Below, one piece after another: positions 32,287 through 40,851 of a stretch of DNA of 45,920 nt. The DNA is taken from assembly GCA_030645535.1 (NCBI GenBank), contig JAUSNM010000065.1, positions 1 through 45,920 on the forward strand, written 5' to 3'. The position numbers and the translations under genes were made by a program. Within the stretch, counting starts at the first letter, position 1. Each line of letters begins with the position of its first letter. Origin of the DNA: Gallionella sp. GTDB lineage: Bacteria; Pseudomonadota; Gammaproteobacteria; Burkholderiales; Gallionellaceae. The notes beneath the pieces were generated by a model. The model was not told where the DNA came from and searched no databases. It saw only the letters and a list, made by a program, of their open reading frames with translations.

Positions 32287-33437
32287 TCATTCGTCGTTTG
32301 CAACTGACGTTGGTGTTGCTGGCATTGAGTGGCTGCGGCACCGTGGACACGGTCAAGGGCTGGATGGGCAAGACGGCGGGAGGAACTGAGCCTGCCAAAC
32401 TGGTCGAGTTCACAGAAACTGCAAAATTTACAGAACGCTGGCATGAAAACTTTGGCGATGCGGGTGCCAATCCGTTGCAGGCTGCACTCGCATCCGATGC
32501 GGTTTATGGTGCATCCGGCAAAGGCCGGCTGACGCGTCTTGATCGCGCCACGGGCCGGTCGGTATGGAGCATCGACAGCAATATTACAGTTTCTGCCGGT
32601 GTCGGTGCCGGCGAGGGTCTGGTGCTGATCGGCAGTGATAAAGGCGAGGTGCTGGCTTTTGGCGAGAATGGCAAATTGCGCTGGAAGCAAACCGTATCCA
32701 GCGAAGTGCTGGGTGTGCCGCAAGTGAGTGACGGCGTGGTGGTCGTGCGCAGCGGCGACGGGCACATTGCGGGCCTGAGTATTGCCGATGGCCATCGTCT
32801 GTGGGTTTATGAACGCAGCACCCCGGCCCTTGTCGTGCGCAGTCATGCGGGTGTAACTGTACGTCGTGGCGTGGCTTATGCCGGTTTTGCCGGCGGAAAG
32901 CTGGTCGCCATCAAGTTGACGGACGGCTCGCTGTTGTGGGAAAACACCGTTTCGCAACCGCGTGGCAATACCGAACTGGAACGCATCAGCGACATTACCA
33001 GCAATCCGGTCGTGAGCGACGCACAAGTCTGTGCGATTGCCTTTCAGGGACGCCTGGCCTGTTATGAAGCGGGGCAGGGAAGCCCGCTGTGGAACAGGGA
33101 AATCGGCAGCGATAAGGGTTTGTTTATATTGCGTAAGCAGCTCTTTGTCAGCGATGCACGCGGCGCTGTGATGGCGCTGGATAAAGACAGCGGCAGTACG
33201 GTGTGGAAGAACGAACAGCTATTGCTGCGCGATACTTCAGCACCCTATGCACAGGATAATTTCGTGGTGGTCGGTGACTATCAGGGATTCCTGCATGGCT
33301 TAAGCCGTGAAGATGGCCGCTTTGCCGTACGTATCAAGCTGGACGGCAGTGCCATTCAGGCGGCCCCTGTCGAAATGGATGACGGCATGCTGGTGCAAAC
33401 CCGCAGCGGCGGCATTTATTCGTTGTCTGTTAAATAA
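32283..33437 (+). CDS. bamB: outer-membrane protein assembly factor BamB
   Basis: A 384-residue lipoprotein (LVLLALSGC lipobox, Cys at 18) made of beta-propeller repeats of PQQ-like type: VYGASGKGRLTRLDRATGRSVWS, VLIGSDKGEVLAFGENGKLRWK, and GVAYAGFAGGKLVAIKLTDGSLLWE among others. It is part of the BAM complex that inserts outer-membrane beta-barrels. It overlaps yfgM and is followed by a repeat-rich gap before der. Confidence 0.95.
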   Translation: MIIRRLQLTLVLLALSGCGTVDTVKGWMGKTAGGTEPAKLVEFTETAKFTERWHENFGDAGANPLQAALASDAVYGASGKGRLTRLDRATGRSVWSIDSNITVSAGVGAGEGLVLIGSDKGEVLAFGENGKLRWKQTVSSEVLGVPQVSDGVVVVRSGDGHIAGLSIADGHRLWVYERSTPALVVRSHAGVTVRRGVAYAGFAGGKLVAIKLTDGSLLWENTVSQPRGNTELERISDITSNPVVSDAQVCAIAFQGRLACYEAGQGSPLWNREIGSDKGLFILRKQLFVSDARGAVMALDKDSGSTVWKNEQLLLRDTSAPYAQDNFVVVGDYQGFLHGLSREDGRFAVRIKLDGSAIQAAPVEMDDGMLVQTRSGGIYSLSVK

Positions 33438-33540
33438 GGGGAAGAGGGAAGGGAAAGCGTCTTTGGCGCTCAAGGGATAAGGGAAAACCCTTCACTCTTC
33501 ACTCTTCACCCTTCTATTTTCAATTTTCAATTTTCAATTT
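33436..33540. repeat. heptamer-period repeat cluster between bamB and der
   Basis: The left arm AAGGGGAAGAGGGAAGGG (33436-33453) starts at the bamB stop. The right arm (33488-33514) contains CTTCACT twice plus CTTCACC and pairs with it imperfectly. Immediately after come three TTTTCAA units (33517-33537). All words have period 7. Confidence 0.8.
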
Positions 33541-33557
33541 TTTCTCAGGTTTTCATT

Positions 33558-34970
33558 ATGTTACCCACACTTGTATTAGTTGGTCGTCCGAATGTGGGTA
33601 AGTCCACTTTGTTCAATCGTCTCACGCGCAGTCGCGACGCACTGGTAGCCGATCAGCCGGGATTGACCCGCGATCGCCATTACGGGCGCGGCCGCGTCGG
33701 TGAGCGCCCTTTCCTGGTGGTCGATACAGGGGGGCTTGAGCCTGTCGCCAAAGACGGCATCATGTTCGAAATGGCCAGGCAAAGCCGCCAGGCCGTGGAT
33801 GAAGCGGACGTCGTCCTGTTTCTGGTCGATGGTCGTGCGGGCTGCACGCCGCAGGATCTGATCATCGCCACTCAATTGCGCAAGACCGGCAAGCCGATTC
33901 TGCTGCTGGTCAACAAGGCCGAAGGTATGGCGCGCGCCCGTGTCACCGCCGAATTCTTCGAGCTTGGATTGGGCGAGCCTTATCCGATTTCCTCAGCCCA
34001 CGGCGACAATGTCGTCGAAGTGGTCGAAATCGCACTGGAAAACTTTCCTGAAGAAGAGGTTGAAGAGGAAGCGGTTACTCAAGACAAGCCGCCCAAGCTG
34101 GCTATCGTGGGCCGCCCGAATGTCGGCAAATCCACGCTGGTCAACGCCATTCTGGGTGAGCAGCGCGTGATCGCGTTCGATCAGCCCGGCACCACCCGCG
34201 ACAGTATCTATATCGATTTCGAGCGCGAAGGAAAACAGTACACCATCATCGACACCGCAGGCGTACGCCGTCGCGGCAAGGTCGATGAAGCCGTCGAAAA
34301 GTTCTCTGTCATCAAGACCATGCAGGCGATTGAAGACGCCAACGTGGTGGTGCTGGTGGTCGATGCACGCGATCAGATCACCGAACAGGATGCGCACGTC
34401 GCCGACTTCGTATTGCAAGCCGGGCGCGCGCTGGTGCTGGCGGTCAATAAGTGGGACGGGCTGGATAATCATCAGCGCGAGATGGTCAAGAGTGACATCG
34501 AACGCAAGCTGCATTTTCTGGATTTTGCCACACGCCATTACATTTCCGCGCTCAACGGCAACGGCATCGCAAACGTGCTGACCTCCGTGGATGAGGCTTA
34601 TGCTGCGGCCATGGCTAAAATGTCCACGCCCAAGCTGACGCGTGCATTGCTGGGCGCGGTCGAAAAGCAGGCGCCGCCGAAGGTGGGACGTTTCCTGCCC
34701 AAGATGCGCTACGCCCACCAGGGCGGCAGCAATCCGCCGCTGATCGTGGTTCACGGCAGCGGTCTGGACAATATCCCGGCCAGCTACGCGCGCTATCTGG
34801 AACGCGCTTTTGCCGAAGTTTTCAGGCTGCAAGGCACGCCGTTGAAGATCCAGTTCAACTCCAGCAAGAATCCGTTCGAGGGCAAGAAACCACGTGCGCT
34901 GACAGAAGCCGAGCAACGCTCAGCCCACCGTGCCCGGATACGTGGTCGCAAGCTGTACGGCAAGCAATAA
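33558..34970 (+). CDS. der: ribosome biogenesis GTPase Der (EngA)
   Basis: A 470-residue protein with two tandem GTPase domains: [32 protein letters not shown] at residues 9-40 and [32 protein letters not shown] from about 183. A C-terminal KH-like domain ends in a basic tail ([13 protein letters not shown]). Der acts in maturation of the 50S subunit. It ends the conserved run; a strong terminator follows. Confidence 0.98.
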   Translation: MLPTLVLVGRPNVGKSTLFNRLTRSRDALVADQPGLTRDRHYGRGRVGERPFLVVDTGGLEPVAKDGIMFEMARQSRQAVDEADVVLFLVDGRAGCTPQDLIIATQLRKTGKPILLLVNKAEGMARARVTAEFFELGLGEPYPISSAHGDNVVEVVEIALENFPEEEVEEEAVTQDKPPKLAIVGRPNVGKSTLVNAILGEQRVIAFDQPGTTRDSIYIDFEREGKQYTIIDTAGVRRRGKVDEAVEKFSVIKTMQAIEDANVVVLVVDARDQITEQDAHVADFVLQAGRALVLAVNKWDGLDNHQREMVKSDIERKLHFLDFATRHYISALNGNGIANVLTSVDEAYAAAMAKMSTPKLTRALLGAVEKQAPPKVGRFLPKMRYAHQGGSNPPLIVVHGSGLDNIPASYARYLERAFAEVFRLQGTPLKIQFNSSKNPFEGKKPRALTEAEQRSAHRARIRGRKLYGKQ

Positions 34971-34990
34971 CCATCGCTTAGTCACGCTCA

Positions 34991-35042
34991 AGCGGTAAAC
35001 CGATCAGACTCTCAGACAGCCTGGTCGGTTTACCGCTTTTTT
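34991..35042 (+). terminator. rho-independent terminator after der
   Basis: AGCGGTAAACCGA (34991-35003) pairs perfectly with TCGGTTTACCGCT (35025-35037), followed by a T-rich run. It ends the ndk-der transcription unit and separates it from rmuC. Confidence 0.92.
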
Positions 35043-35139
35043 ATTTGACTCACCGCCCAGCGGTTTGTTTGATGAGGCGTTTTTTCTGATCGGGGTGATT
35101 CGTTTATACTGAAACCCGGCTTCGACATAACTGATACTC

Positions 35140-36633
35140 ATGGATCATCAATTCTATACATTCGCTGCATTTTTGGCAGGCCTGCTGGCAGGCGCAGCGG
35201 TCATCTGGCTGGTGTTGCGGGAGCGCGCATCAAGTGCGCATAACGAAACTCAGGTGGAAATGGCTCGTCTCAACGAGCGATTGAGCGCAGCGCAGGAAGA
35301 CGCCAGGCGTCTGGCAACAGAGCACGCTAATGCGGATGCGACCATCCAGCAACTCAAACAAGACCTGGGTGATTTGCGCGAGAAGACGGGGGCGGCAGCG
35401 TCTACGGTTGCGAACCAGAGCGTTCAATTGATTGCCCTCGGGCGCGAGCGGGACGGTCTTGCCGCGTTGCGGGATCAGATGAATATCGAGCAGCAGCGAC
35501 TGAGCAATCAGGTGACCGAGTTATCGACCAGTTTGACTGCGGAGCGCGACAAAGCCAGTGAGAATCTCGCAGTACTGAATAACGCGAGGGAAGAGCTTTC
35601 CAATCAATTCAAGGTGCTGGCTAATGAAATACTGGAAGATAAAACAAAGCGTTTTACCGAACAGAATCAGACCAATATCAGTCAGCTGCTCGAACCGCTG
35701 AAAGTCAAGATCACCGAGTTTCAGGGCCAGGTACACGAAGTCTATGTTCAGGAGGGCAAGGACAGGTCCGCGCTGACCGAGCAGGTTAAGCAACTGATGT
35801 TGCTTAACAACCAACTGTCAAAAGACGCGCACAATCTGACCTCAGCCCTGAAAGGTCAGACCAAGACGCAGGGCAATTGGGGCGAGCTGATTCTGGAGCG
35901 GGTGCTGGAGGCTTCCGGTTTGCGCAAAGGGCATGAATATGACGTGCAGGAAAGCCATACCCGTGCCGATGGCACGCGCGCCCAGCCGGACGTGGTGGTT
36001 CATCTGCCCGAAGACAAGCATCTGATCATCGATGCCAAGGTGTCGCTGAACGCGTATGAGGAGTATGCCAATACCGAAACTGATCACCAGCGCGATGCAG
36101 CGATGAGGCGCCATCTGGAATCGGTGCGCTCCCATATCAAAGAGCTGTCCGAAAAAAACTACCAGCAGCTATACGGTCTGAAATCGCTCGATTTCGTGCT
36201 GATGTTTATTCCGATAGAGCCGGCCTTCATGCTGGCTATCTCGCATGACAGCGATTTATGGCAGGATGCGTGGCGTCGCAACGTCTTGCTGGTGAGCCCG
36301 AGCACCTTGCTGTTTGTGGTGCGCACCGTAGCCCATCTGTGGCGTCAGGAGCAGCAGAATCGCAATGCTCAGGAGATTGCCAATCGCGGCGCCGAACTGT
36401 ATGACAAGCTGGCAGGTTTCGTGGAAGATCTGGAAGGTCTGGGTGTCAAGCTGCAACAGGCGCAGAGGGCTTATGACGGCGCATATAACAAGTTTGCCGG
36501 GGGCCGCGGCAACGTGATCAGACAGGCTGAAATGCTCAAAGAGCTGGGCGTAAAACCCACCAAACAACTGCCGCAAAAGATGATCGATGCCGCGCTGGAT
36601 GTTATTAAAGACAAGAGCGGAGAGCTGAAATGA
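35140..36633 (+). CDS. rmuC: DNA recombination protein RmuC
   Basis: A 497-residue RmuC. One N-terminal membrane helix (FYTFAAFLAGLLAGAAVIWLVL) is followed by about 150 residues of coiled coil. The RmuC nuclease-like domain follows with KTQGNWGELILERVLEASGLRKGHEYDVQ, PDVVVHLPEDKHLIIDAKVSLNAYEEY and LDFVLMFIPIEPAFMLAI, where the IDAK and E/D residues match a PD-(D/E)xK fold. It limits inversions and recombination at short repeats, and more recent work links it to phage defence. Confidence 0.96.
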   Translation: MDHQFYTFAAFLAGLLAGAAVIWLVLRERASSAHNETQVEMARLNERLSAAQEDARRLATEHANADATIQQLKQDLGDLREKTGAAASTVANQSVQLIALGRERDGLAALRDQMNIEQQRLSNQVTELSTSLTAERDKASENLAVLNNAREELSNQFKVLANEILEDKTKRFTEQNQTNISQLLEPLKVKITEFQGQVHEVYVQEGKDRSALTEQVKQLMLLNNQLSKDAHNLTSALKGQTKTQGNWGELILERVLEASGLRKGHEYDVQESHTRADGTRAQPDVVVHLPEDKHLIIDAKVSLNAYEEYANTETDHQRDAAMRRHLESVRSHIKELSEKNYQQLYGLKSLDFVLMFIPIEPAFMLAISHDSDLWQDAWRRNVLLVSPSTLLFVVRTVAHLWRQEQQNRNAQEIANRGAELYDKLAGFVEDLEGLGVKLQQAQRAYDGAYNKFAGGRGNVIRQAEMLKELGVKPTKQLPQKMIDAALDVIKDKSGELK

Positions 36634-36671
36634 AGCGCGTAAAGAACAGTTTGTTTGAACTTGTAGATTGT

Positions 36672-36738
36672 AGCGTGTGGCTGGTGGCCATTTTGTCGCG
36701 CTATGCGCGGTTTTGCTACCAGCTACCAGCTACCCGCT
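36672..36738. repeat. heptamer-period inverted repeat element between rmuC and glk
   Basis: AGCGTGTGGCTGGTGGC (36672-36688) pairs with GCTACCAGCTACCCGCT (36722-36738) at 14 of 17 positions. The right side contains GCTACCA, GCTACCA, GCTACCC from 36715, a 7-bp period. The element ends 13 bp before the glk start. Confidence 0.75.
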
Positions 36739-36751
36739 TGGTGTGCTTGTC

Positions 36752-37726
36752 ATGAGCCTGGTTCTTGCAGGCGACATCGGCGGCACCAAGACCCGCCTGG
36801 CTATCGTGTCAGTACAAGGTATGCAGCTACGCATCGAGCATGAAGCAAGTTTTCGTAGTCAGGCTTATGAAAAATTTGAAACCTTGCTGGGCGAATTTTT
36901 GTCCGGTGTCGTCACGCCCGGCTGTGCGGCGTTCGGGGTTGCAGGACCGGTGCAGGGCAGGGTAGTACAAACTACAAACCTGCCCTGGCGCATTGACGCC
37001 GACGCATTGCAGCGACAATTCGGCTTTATCCGGTGCACGCTGCTCAATGATCTGGAAGCCATGGCGTACGGATTGCCCGCGTTAGGGCCGGATGATTTGC
37101 TGACCTTGCAGGCGGGTGCCGATTCTGCCTGCGGCAATGTAGCGGTGATTGCTGCGGGAACAGGGCTGGGCGAGGCCGGTTTGTATTGGGATGGTGTACG
37201 CCATCAGCCGTTTGCCACTGAAGGCGGGCATGCCAGTTTTTCTCCTGCAAACACACTGGAATTTTCCTTGCTGCGTCATCTGCAACAGCAGTTTCAGCAC
37301 GTCAGTTGGGAGCGCGTGGTGTCCGGCATGGGGATTGTCAGTCTGCACGAATTTTTGCGCCGGTATCGCAGCATTGATACTCCGGACTGGCTCCTCGAAG
37401 AAATGCACAGCGGCGATGCCGCAGCCGCAATTTCCAACGCCGCCGGGCGCGATGAAATCTGCGCTGAGACGATGCACCTGTTTGTGAGACTGTATGGCGC
37501 TGAGGCCGGCAATCTGGCACTCAAGGTGATGAGCCGGGGCGGGATTTATCTGGGCGGCGGTATCGCCCCGAAAAATTTGCCATTGCTGCAAAACGGCACT
37601 TTCATGGAGGCATTCCTGAGTAAAGGCCGGATGCGCCCTTTACTGGCGGCCATGCCGGTCAAGGTGATACTGAATGACAGAGCCGCGCTGTACGGCCCGG
37701 CTTTGCGTGCCGCACAACGGGCATAA
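36752..37726 (+). CDS. glk: glucokinase
   Basis: A 324-residue Glk of the ROK-independent bacterial type. LAGDIGGTKTRLAIV is the phosphate-binding motif. VTPGCAAFGVAGPVQGRVVQTTNLPW, LLNDLEAMAYGLPAL and AAGTGLGEAGLYWDG, then TEGGHASF, match the glucose and ATP sites. It phosphorylates glucose to glucose-6-phosphate. ATG 36752 is the family start; upstream in-frame sequence belongs to the repeat element. It precedes the glycogen phosphorylase genes, suggesting joint use of storage glucan. Confidence 0.95.
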   Translation: MSLVLAGDIGGTKTRLAIVSVQGMQLRIEHEASFRSQAYEKFETLLGEFLSGVVTPGCAAFGVAGPVQGRVVQTTNLPWRIDADALQRQFGFIRCTLLNDLEAMAYGLPALGPDDLLTLQAGADSACGNVAVIAAGTGLGEAGLYWDGVRHQPFATEGGHASFSPANTLEFSLLRHLQQQFQHVSWERVVSGMGIVSLHEFLRRYRSIDTPDWLLEEMHSGDAAAAISNAAGRDEICAETMHLFVRLYGAEAGNLALKVMSRGGIYLGGGIAPKNLPLLQNGTFMEAFLSKGRMRPLLAAMPVKVILNDRAALYGPALRAAQRA

Positions 37727-37729
37727 CTG

Positions 37730-37741
37730 TAACAATTGTTA
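37730..37741. promoter_or_regulatory. short perfect palindrome downstream of glk
   Basis: TAACAATTGTTA is a perfect 12-bp palindrome just after the glk stop (37724-37726) in the 158-bp gap before glgP. It might be an operator for glgP; no partner site or regulator gene is visible. Confidence 0.25.
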
Positions 37742-37884
37742 TCTATCATGCAATCCAACATGCAGTTGTCGCGGGCGTAGTGTTTTTTTAACAGCCCGTT
37801 TCCATGTGACATGGGCACGGTTAGTTGTTAAACTGCAGCCGGTTTCAAATTTCAGAATAATCATTTTAAATACAGGCGTTTGTC

Positions 37885-40359
37885 ATGAGTTCCTCAAAAA
37901 AATCCAATTCCGCGCAGCCTGACCGTTCCAATCCCGGCGTCCTGCAGCGCACACTGACCAATCACCTTATTTACACCGAAGGTAAATCCGTCAAGACCGC
38001 CACCGATCGTGACTGGTTTGAGGCGTCAGCACACGCCGTGCGCGATCAGCTCATTGAAAAACATCTGAAAACGACAGAAGAATATTCAGAGCAGGACCCT
38101 AAACGGCTCTATTACCTCTCTCTTGAATTTCTGATCGGTCGCACGCTGTCAAATGCGGCACTCAATTTAGGCATTGAGCCGTCACTGCGTGAAAGTTTGA
38201 AGGCGTTGGGTCAGGAACTGGAAGAGGTCGAAGAAACCGAGATCGATGCGGCCCTGGGTAATGGCGGTCTGGGCCGCCTGGCAGCCTGTTTCCTCGATTC
38301 CATGGCGACGCTCGATTTGCCGGGCCAGGGTTATGGCATACGCTACGAATACGGCATGTTCAACCAGCGCATCAAGAACGGGCAGCAAGTCGAGCGGCCG
38401 GATAACTGGCTGCGTTTTGGCAACCCCTGGGAATTCCAGCGCCCTGAGCGCATGTACCCGGTCAAGTTCTTCGGTCGTGTCGTCCGGTTTCCGGATAACG
38501 AGGGAGGCACTGAACATCACTGGGTAGATGGTGAAACGGTGATGGCGATGGCCTTTGACGTGCCTATCCCCGGTTACAACACCGATACCGTGAATAACCT
38601 GCGCCTGTGGGCCGCCAAGGCTGCTCGCGAATTCAACCTCGAATCGTTCAACGCAGGCGACTATCTCAGCGCGGTTCAGGACAAGAATATTTCCGAGAGT
38701 CTGTCCAAGGTGCTCTACCCGAACGACAGTTCGGCGGTGGGTAAGGAATTGCGCTTAAGACAGGAGTATTTCTTCGTATCAGCATCCATTCAGGATATCT
38801 TGTATAACTTTTTACAGGAACACAGCGATTGGGATCAATTGCCGGAGAAGGTCGCCATCCAGTTGAATGACACACACCCGGCTGTCGGTGTGGCCGAGAT
38901 GATGTATCAATTGCTTGATGTGCACGGCCTGAAATGGGATCACGCATGGAGCCTGGTCACCAAGATATTTGCCTACACCAACCATACCCTGATGCCTGAG
39001 GCGCTGGAGACCTGGGCGGTGGATAAGTTTGAACGGGTGTTGCCGCGTCATCTGGAAATTATTTTCGAAATCAATCATCGCTTCATGGCGCTGGTTAACC
39101 ATCACTTCCCCGGCGATACCGGGTTGCTTGAGCGCGTTTCCATCATCAATGAAAGTCACGGCAGGCGTGTGCGCATGGCGCATCTGGCCGTGGTTGGCAG
39201 TCATACCGTGAATGGTGTGGCGGCGATTCACAGCGATTTGTTGCAAACCACGTTGTTTGCCGATTTTCATCGCATTTATCCGGAAAAATTCATCAACGTC
39301 ACCAACGGCATTACGCCGCGTCGCTGGCTGAATCAGTGCAACCCCGGCTTGTCCCGGCTGATCGCCTCGCGCATCGGCACGGGTTTTGTGCGCGATCTCG
39401 ATCAACTAAAGGGCCTGGTTGAACATGCCGAAAATGGCAAATTCCGCAGCGAATTCCGTGCGGTTAAACAAGCCAACAAGGTGCGCCTGGCACAATATAT
39501 CGAGCAGAAGGTCGGCATTAAAGTTGACGTGAATTCGATGTTCGACGTGCAGATCAAGCGTATCCACGAATACAAGCGTCAACTGTTGAACGTGTTGCAT
39601 GTGATTACGCTGTACAACCGCATTCGCACCGGTAATGCGCATTCGGTTACGCCGCGCACCATCATTTTTGCAGGCAAAGCGGCACCTGGCTACAAACTGG
39701 CCAAGCTGATCATTCGCCTGATCAATGATGTCGCCAGCATCGTCAACGACGACCCGGCTGTACATGGTTTGCTGAAAGTGGTGTTCCTGCCTAACTACGA
39801 CGTTTCATCGGCGGAAAAACTGTTCCCGGCCAGCGATCTGTCTGAACAGATTTCCACAGCGGGCACTGAAGCTTCCGGTACCGGCAATATGAAGATGGCA
39901 CTCAACGGTGCGTTGACGATAGGCACGCTGGATGGCGCCAACGTCGAAATTCTTGAAGAAGTCGGTGAGAATAATATCTTTATCTTCGGCCTGACCACGC
40001 CGCAAGTCGCCGATCTGCGTGCCGACGGCTACAGTGCGTGGGATCATTACTACGGCAACGAAGAGCTGAAACAGGTGCTGGACATGATAGGCAGTGGTTT
40101 CTTCTCGGTGGAAGAACCCGGTCGCTACCGTCAGATTTTTGACAACCTGACGCATCATGGCGACCATTATCTGTTGCTGGCAGATTACGCCAGTTACATC
40201 GCCACTCAGGACAGGGTCAGTCTGCTCTATCAGGACAAGGAAGAATGGACGCGTCGCGCCATCCTGAATGTCGCGAATATGGGCAAGTTTTCCAGCGATC
40301 GCACGATCATGGAATATGCCGACAATGTCTGGAACGTCAAGAGTGTGAAACAAAGGTAA
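37885..40359 (+). CDS. glgP: glycogen/maltodextrin phosphorylase (E. coli GlgP type)
   Basis: An 824-residue GT35 phosphorylase. YYLSLEFLIGRTLSNAALNLG, ALGNGGLGRLAACFLDSMATLDLPGQGYGIRYEYGMF and GTEASGTGNMKMALNGALTIGTLDGANVEI are diagnostic, the last including the lysine that carries pyridoxal phosphate. It releases glucose-1-phosphate from alpha-1,4-glucan. Length and motifs are complete. It is followed by a terminator and a repeat element, and then by a second phosphorylase of a different subfamily. Confidence 0.96.
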   Translation: MSSSKKSNSAQPDRSNPGVLQRTLTNHLIYTEGKSVKTATDRDWFEASAHAVRDQLIEKHLKTTEEYSEQDPKRLYYLSLEFLIGRTLSNAALNLGIEPSLRESLKALGQELEEVEETEIDAALGNGGLGRLAACFLDSMATLDLPGQGYGIRYEYGMFNQRIKNGQQVERPDNWLRFGNPWEFQRPERMYPVKFFGRVVRFPDNEGGTEHHWVDGETVMAMAFDVPIPGYNTDTVNNLRLWAAKAAREFNLESFNAGDYLSAVQDKNISESLSKVLYPNDSSAVGKELRLRQEYFFVSASIQDILYNFLQEHSDWDQLPEKVAIQLNDTHPAVGVAEMMYQLLDVHGLKWDHAWSLVTKIFAYTNHTLMPEALETWAVDKFERVLPRHLEIIFEINHRFMALVNHHFPGDTGLLERVSIINESHGRRVRMAHLAVVGSHTVNGVAAIHSDLLQTTLFADFHRIYPEKFINVTNGITPRRWLNQCNPGLSRLIASRIGTGFVRDLDQLKGLVEHAENGKFRSEFRAVKQANKVRLAQYIEQKVGIKVDVNSMFDVQIKRIHEYKRQLLNVLHVITLYNRIRTGNAHSVTPRTIIFAGKAAPGYKLAKLIIRLINDVASIVNDDPAVHGLLKVVFLPNYDVSSAEKLFPASDLSEQISTAGTEASGTGNMKMALNGALTIGTLDGANVEILEEVGENNIFIFGLTTPQVADLRADGYSAWDHYYGNEELKQVLDMIGSGFFSVEEPGRYRQIFDNLTHHGDHYLLLADYASYIATQDRVSLLYQDKEEWTRRAILNVANMGKFSSDRTIMEYADNVWNVKSVKQR

Positions 40360-40380
40360 TCAGGATATTGTACGAACCTT

Positions 40381-40414
40381 ATAACCACTTGATTATTCAG
40401 GTGGTTATTTTTTT
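40381..40414 (+). terminator. rho-independent terminator after glgP
   Basis: ATAACCACTTGA (40381-40392) pairs with TCAGGTGGTTAT (40397-40408) with one G-T pair and a 4-nt loop, followed by a run of T residues to 40414. Confidence 0.9.
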
Positions 40415-40461
40415 GTTGAGCCCCGGACGGTTTTACGCGGCTATTCTGAAAACATCGGATG

Positions 40462-40749
40462 TCCACGAAAAGCACGAAATGACTTAAGCAGGTATATCGC
40501 CCGGTGGGCGTTGACTCGCAATCGGTTTTGGCAGGGATATCGCCCGGTGGGCGATAACTCGCAATCGGTTTTAGCAGGTATATCGCCCGGAGGGCGATAA
40601 TTCGCAAAAAACTCAAACAGATACACCGACTTGGATTAACACCCAATGGTTAAGCTATTGTTAATAAGTAACATGTTGTTTTATTTGGTGTCTTTGCGAG
40701 CATCTGCTGTGCGGATTGCCTGCATGCCCCATTTCGTGACTTTCGTGGA
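40462..40749. repeat. 288-bp MITE-like element with doubled-word inverted repeats (CACGAAA type)
   Basis: TCCACGAAAAGCACGAAATG (40462-40481) is mirrored by CATTTCGTGACTTTCGTGGA (40730-40749) at 18 of 20 positions. Each arm is a doubled 9-bp word. The element fills most of the roughly 490-bp gap between the two phosphorylases, carries no open frame of note, and contains three 43-bp repeats. Confidence 0.8.
40488..40612. repeat. three tandem 43-bp repeats with internal palindromes
   Basis: Units start at 40488, 40531 and 40574 with a strict 43-bp period. Each contains TATCGCCCGGTGGGCGATA or a close variant (a GCCC/GGGC stem with a CGG-type loop) and CTCGCAATCGGTTTT, the last unit being cut short. 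There is no spacer between units. Confidence 0.9.
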
Positions 40750-40851
40750 TAAAAAGCCGTTTTAAGGCTTATGCAAGCGTGGCTGCGCTATAATTCAAAA
40801 AATTGCGTGAGTTGCATACTGTTCTTGATAGCATCGTTTGAGGAATTGATC

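Noticed and set aside
40488..40612. CRISPR array
   Set aside because: Three 43-bp units abut directly with no spacers and no cas genes are present.
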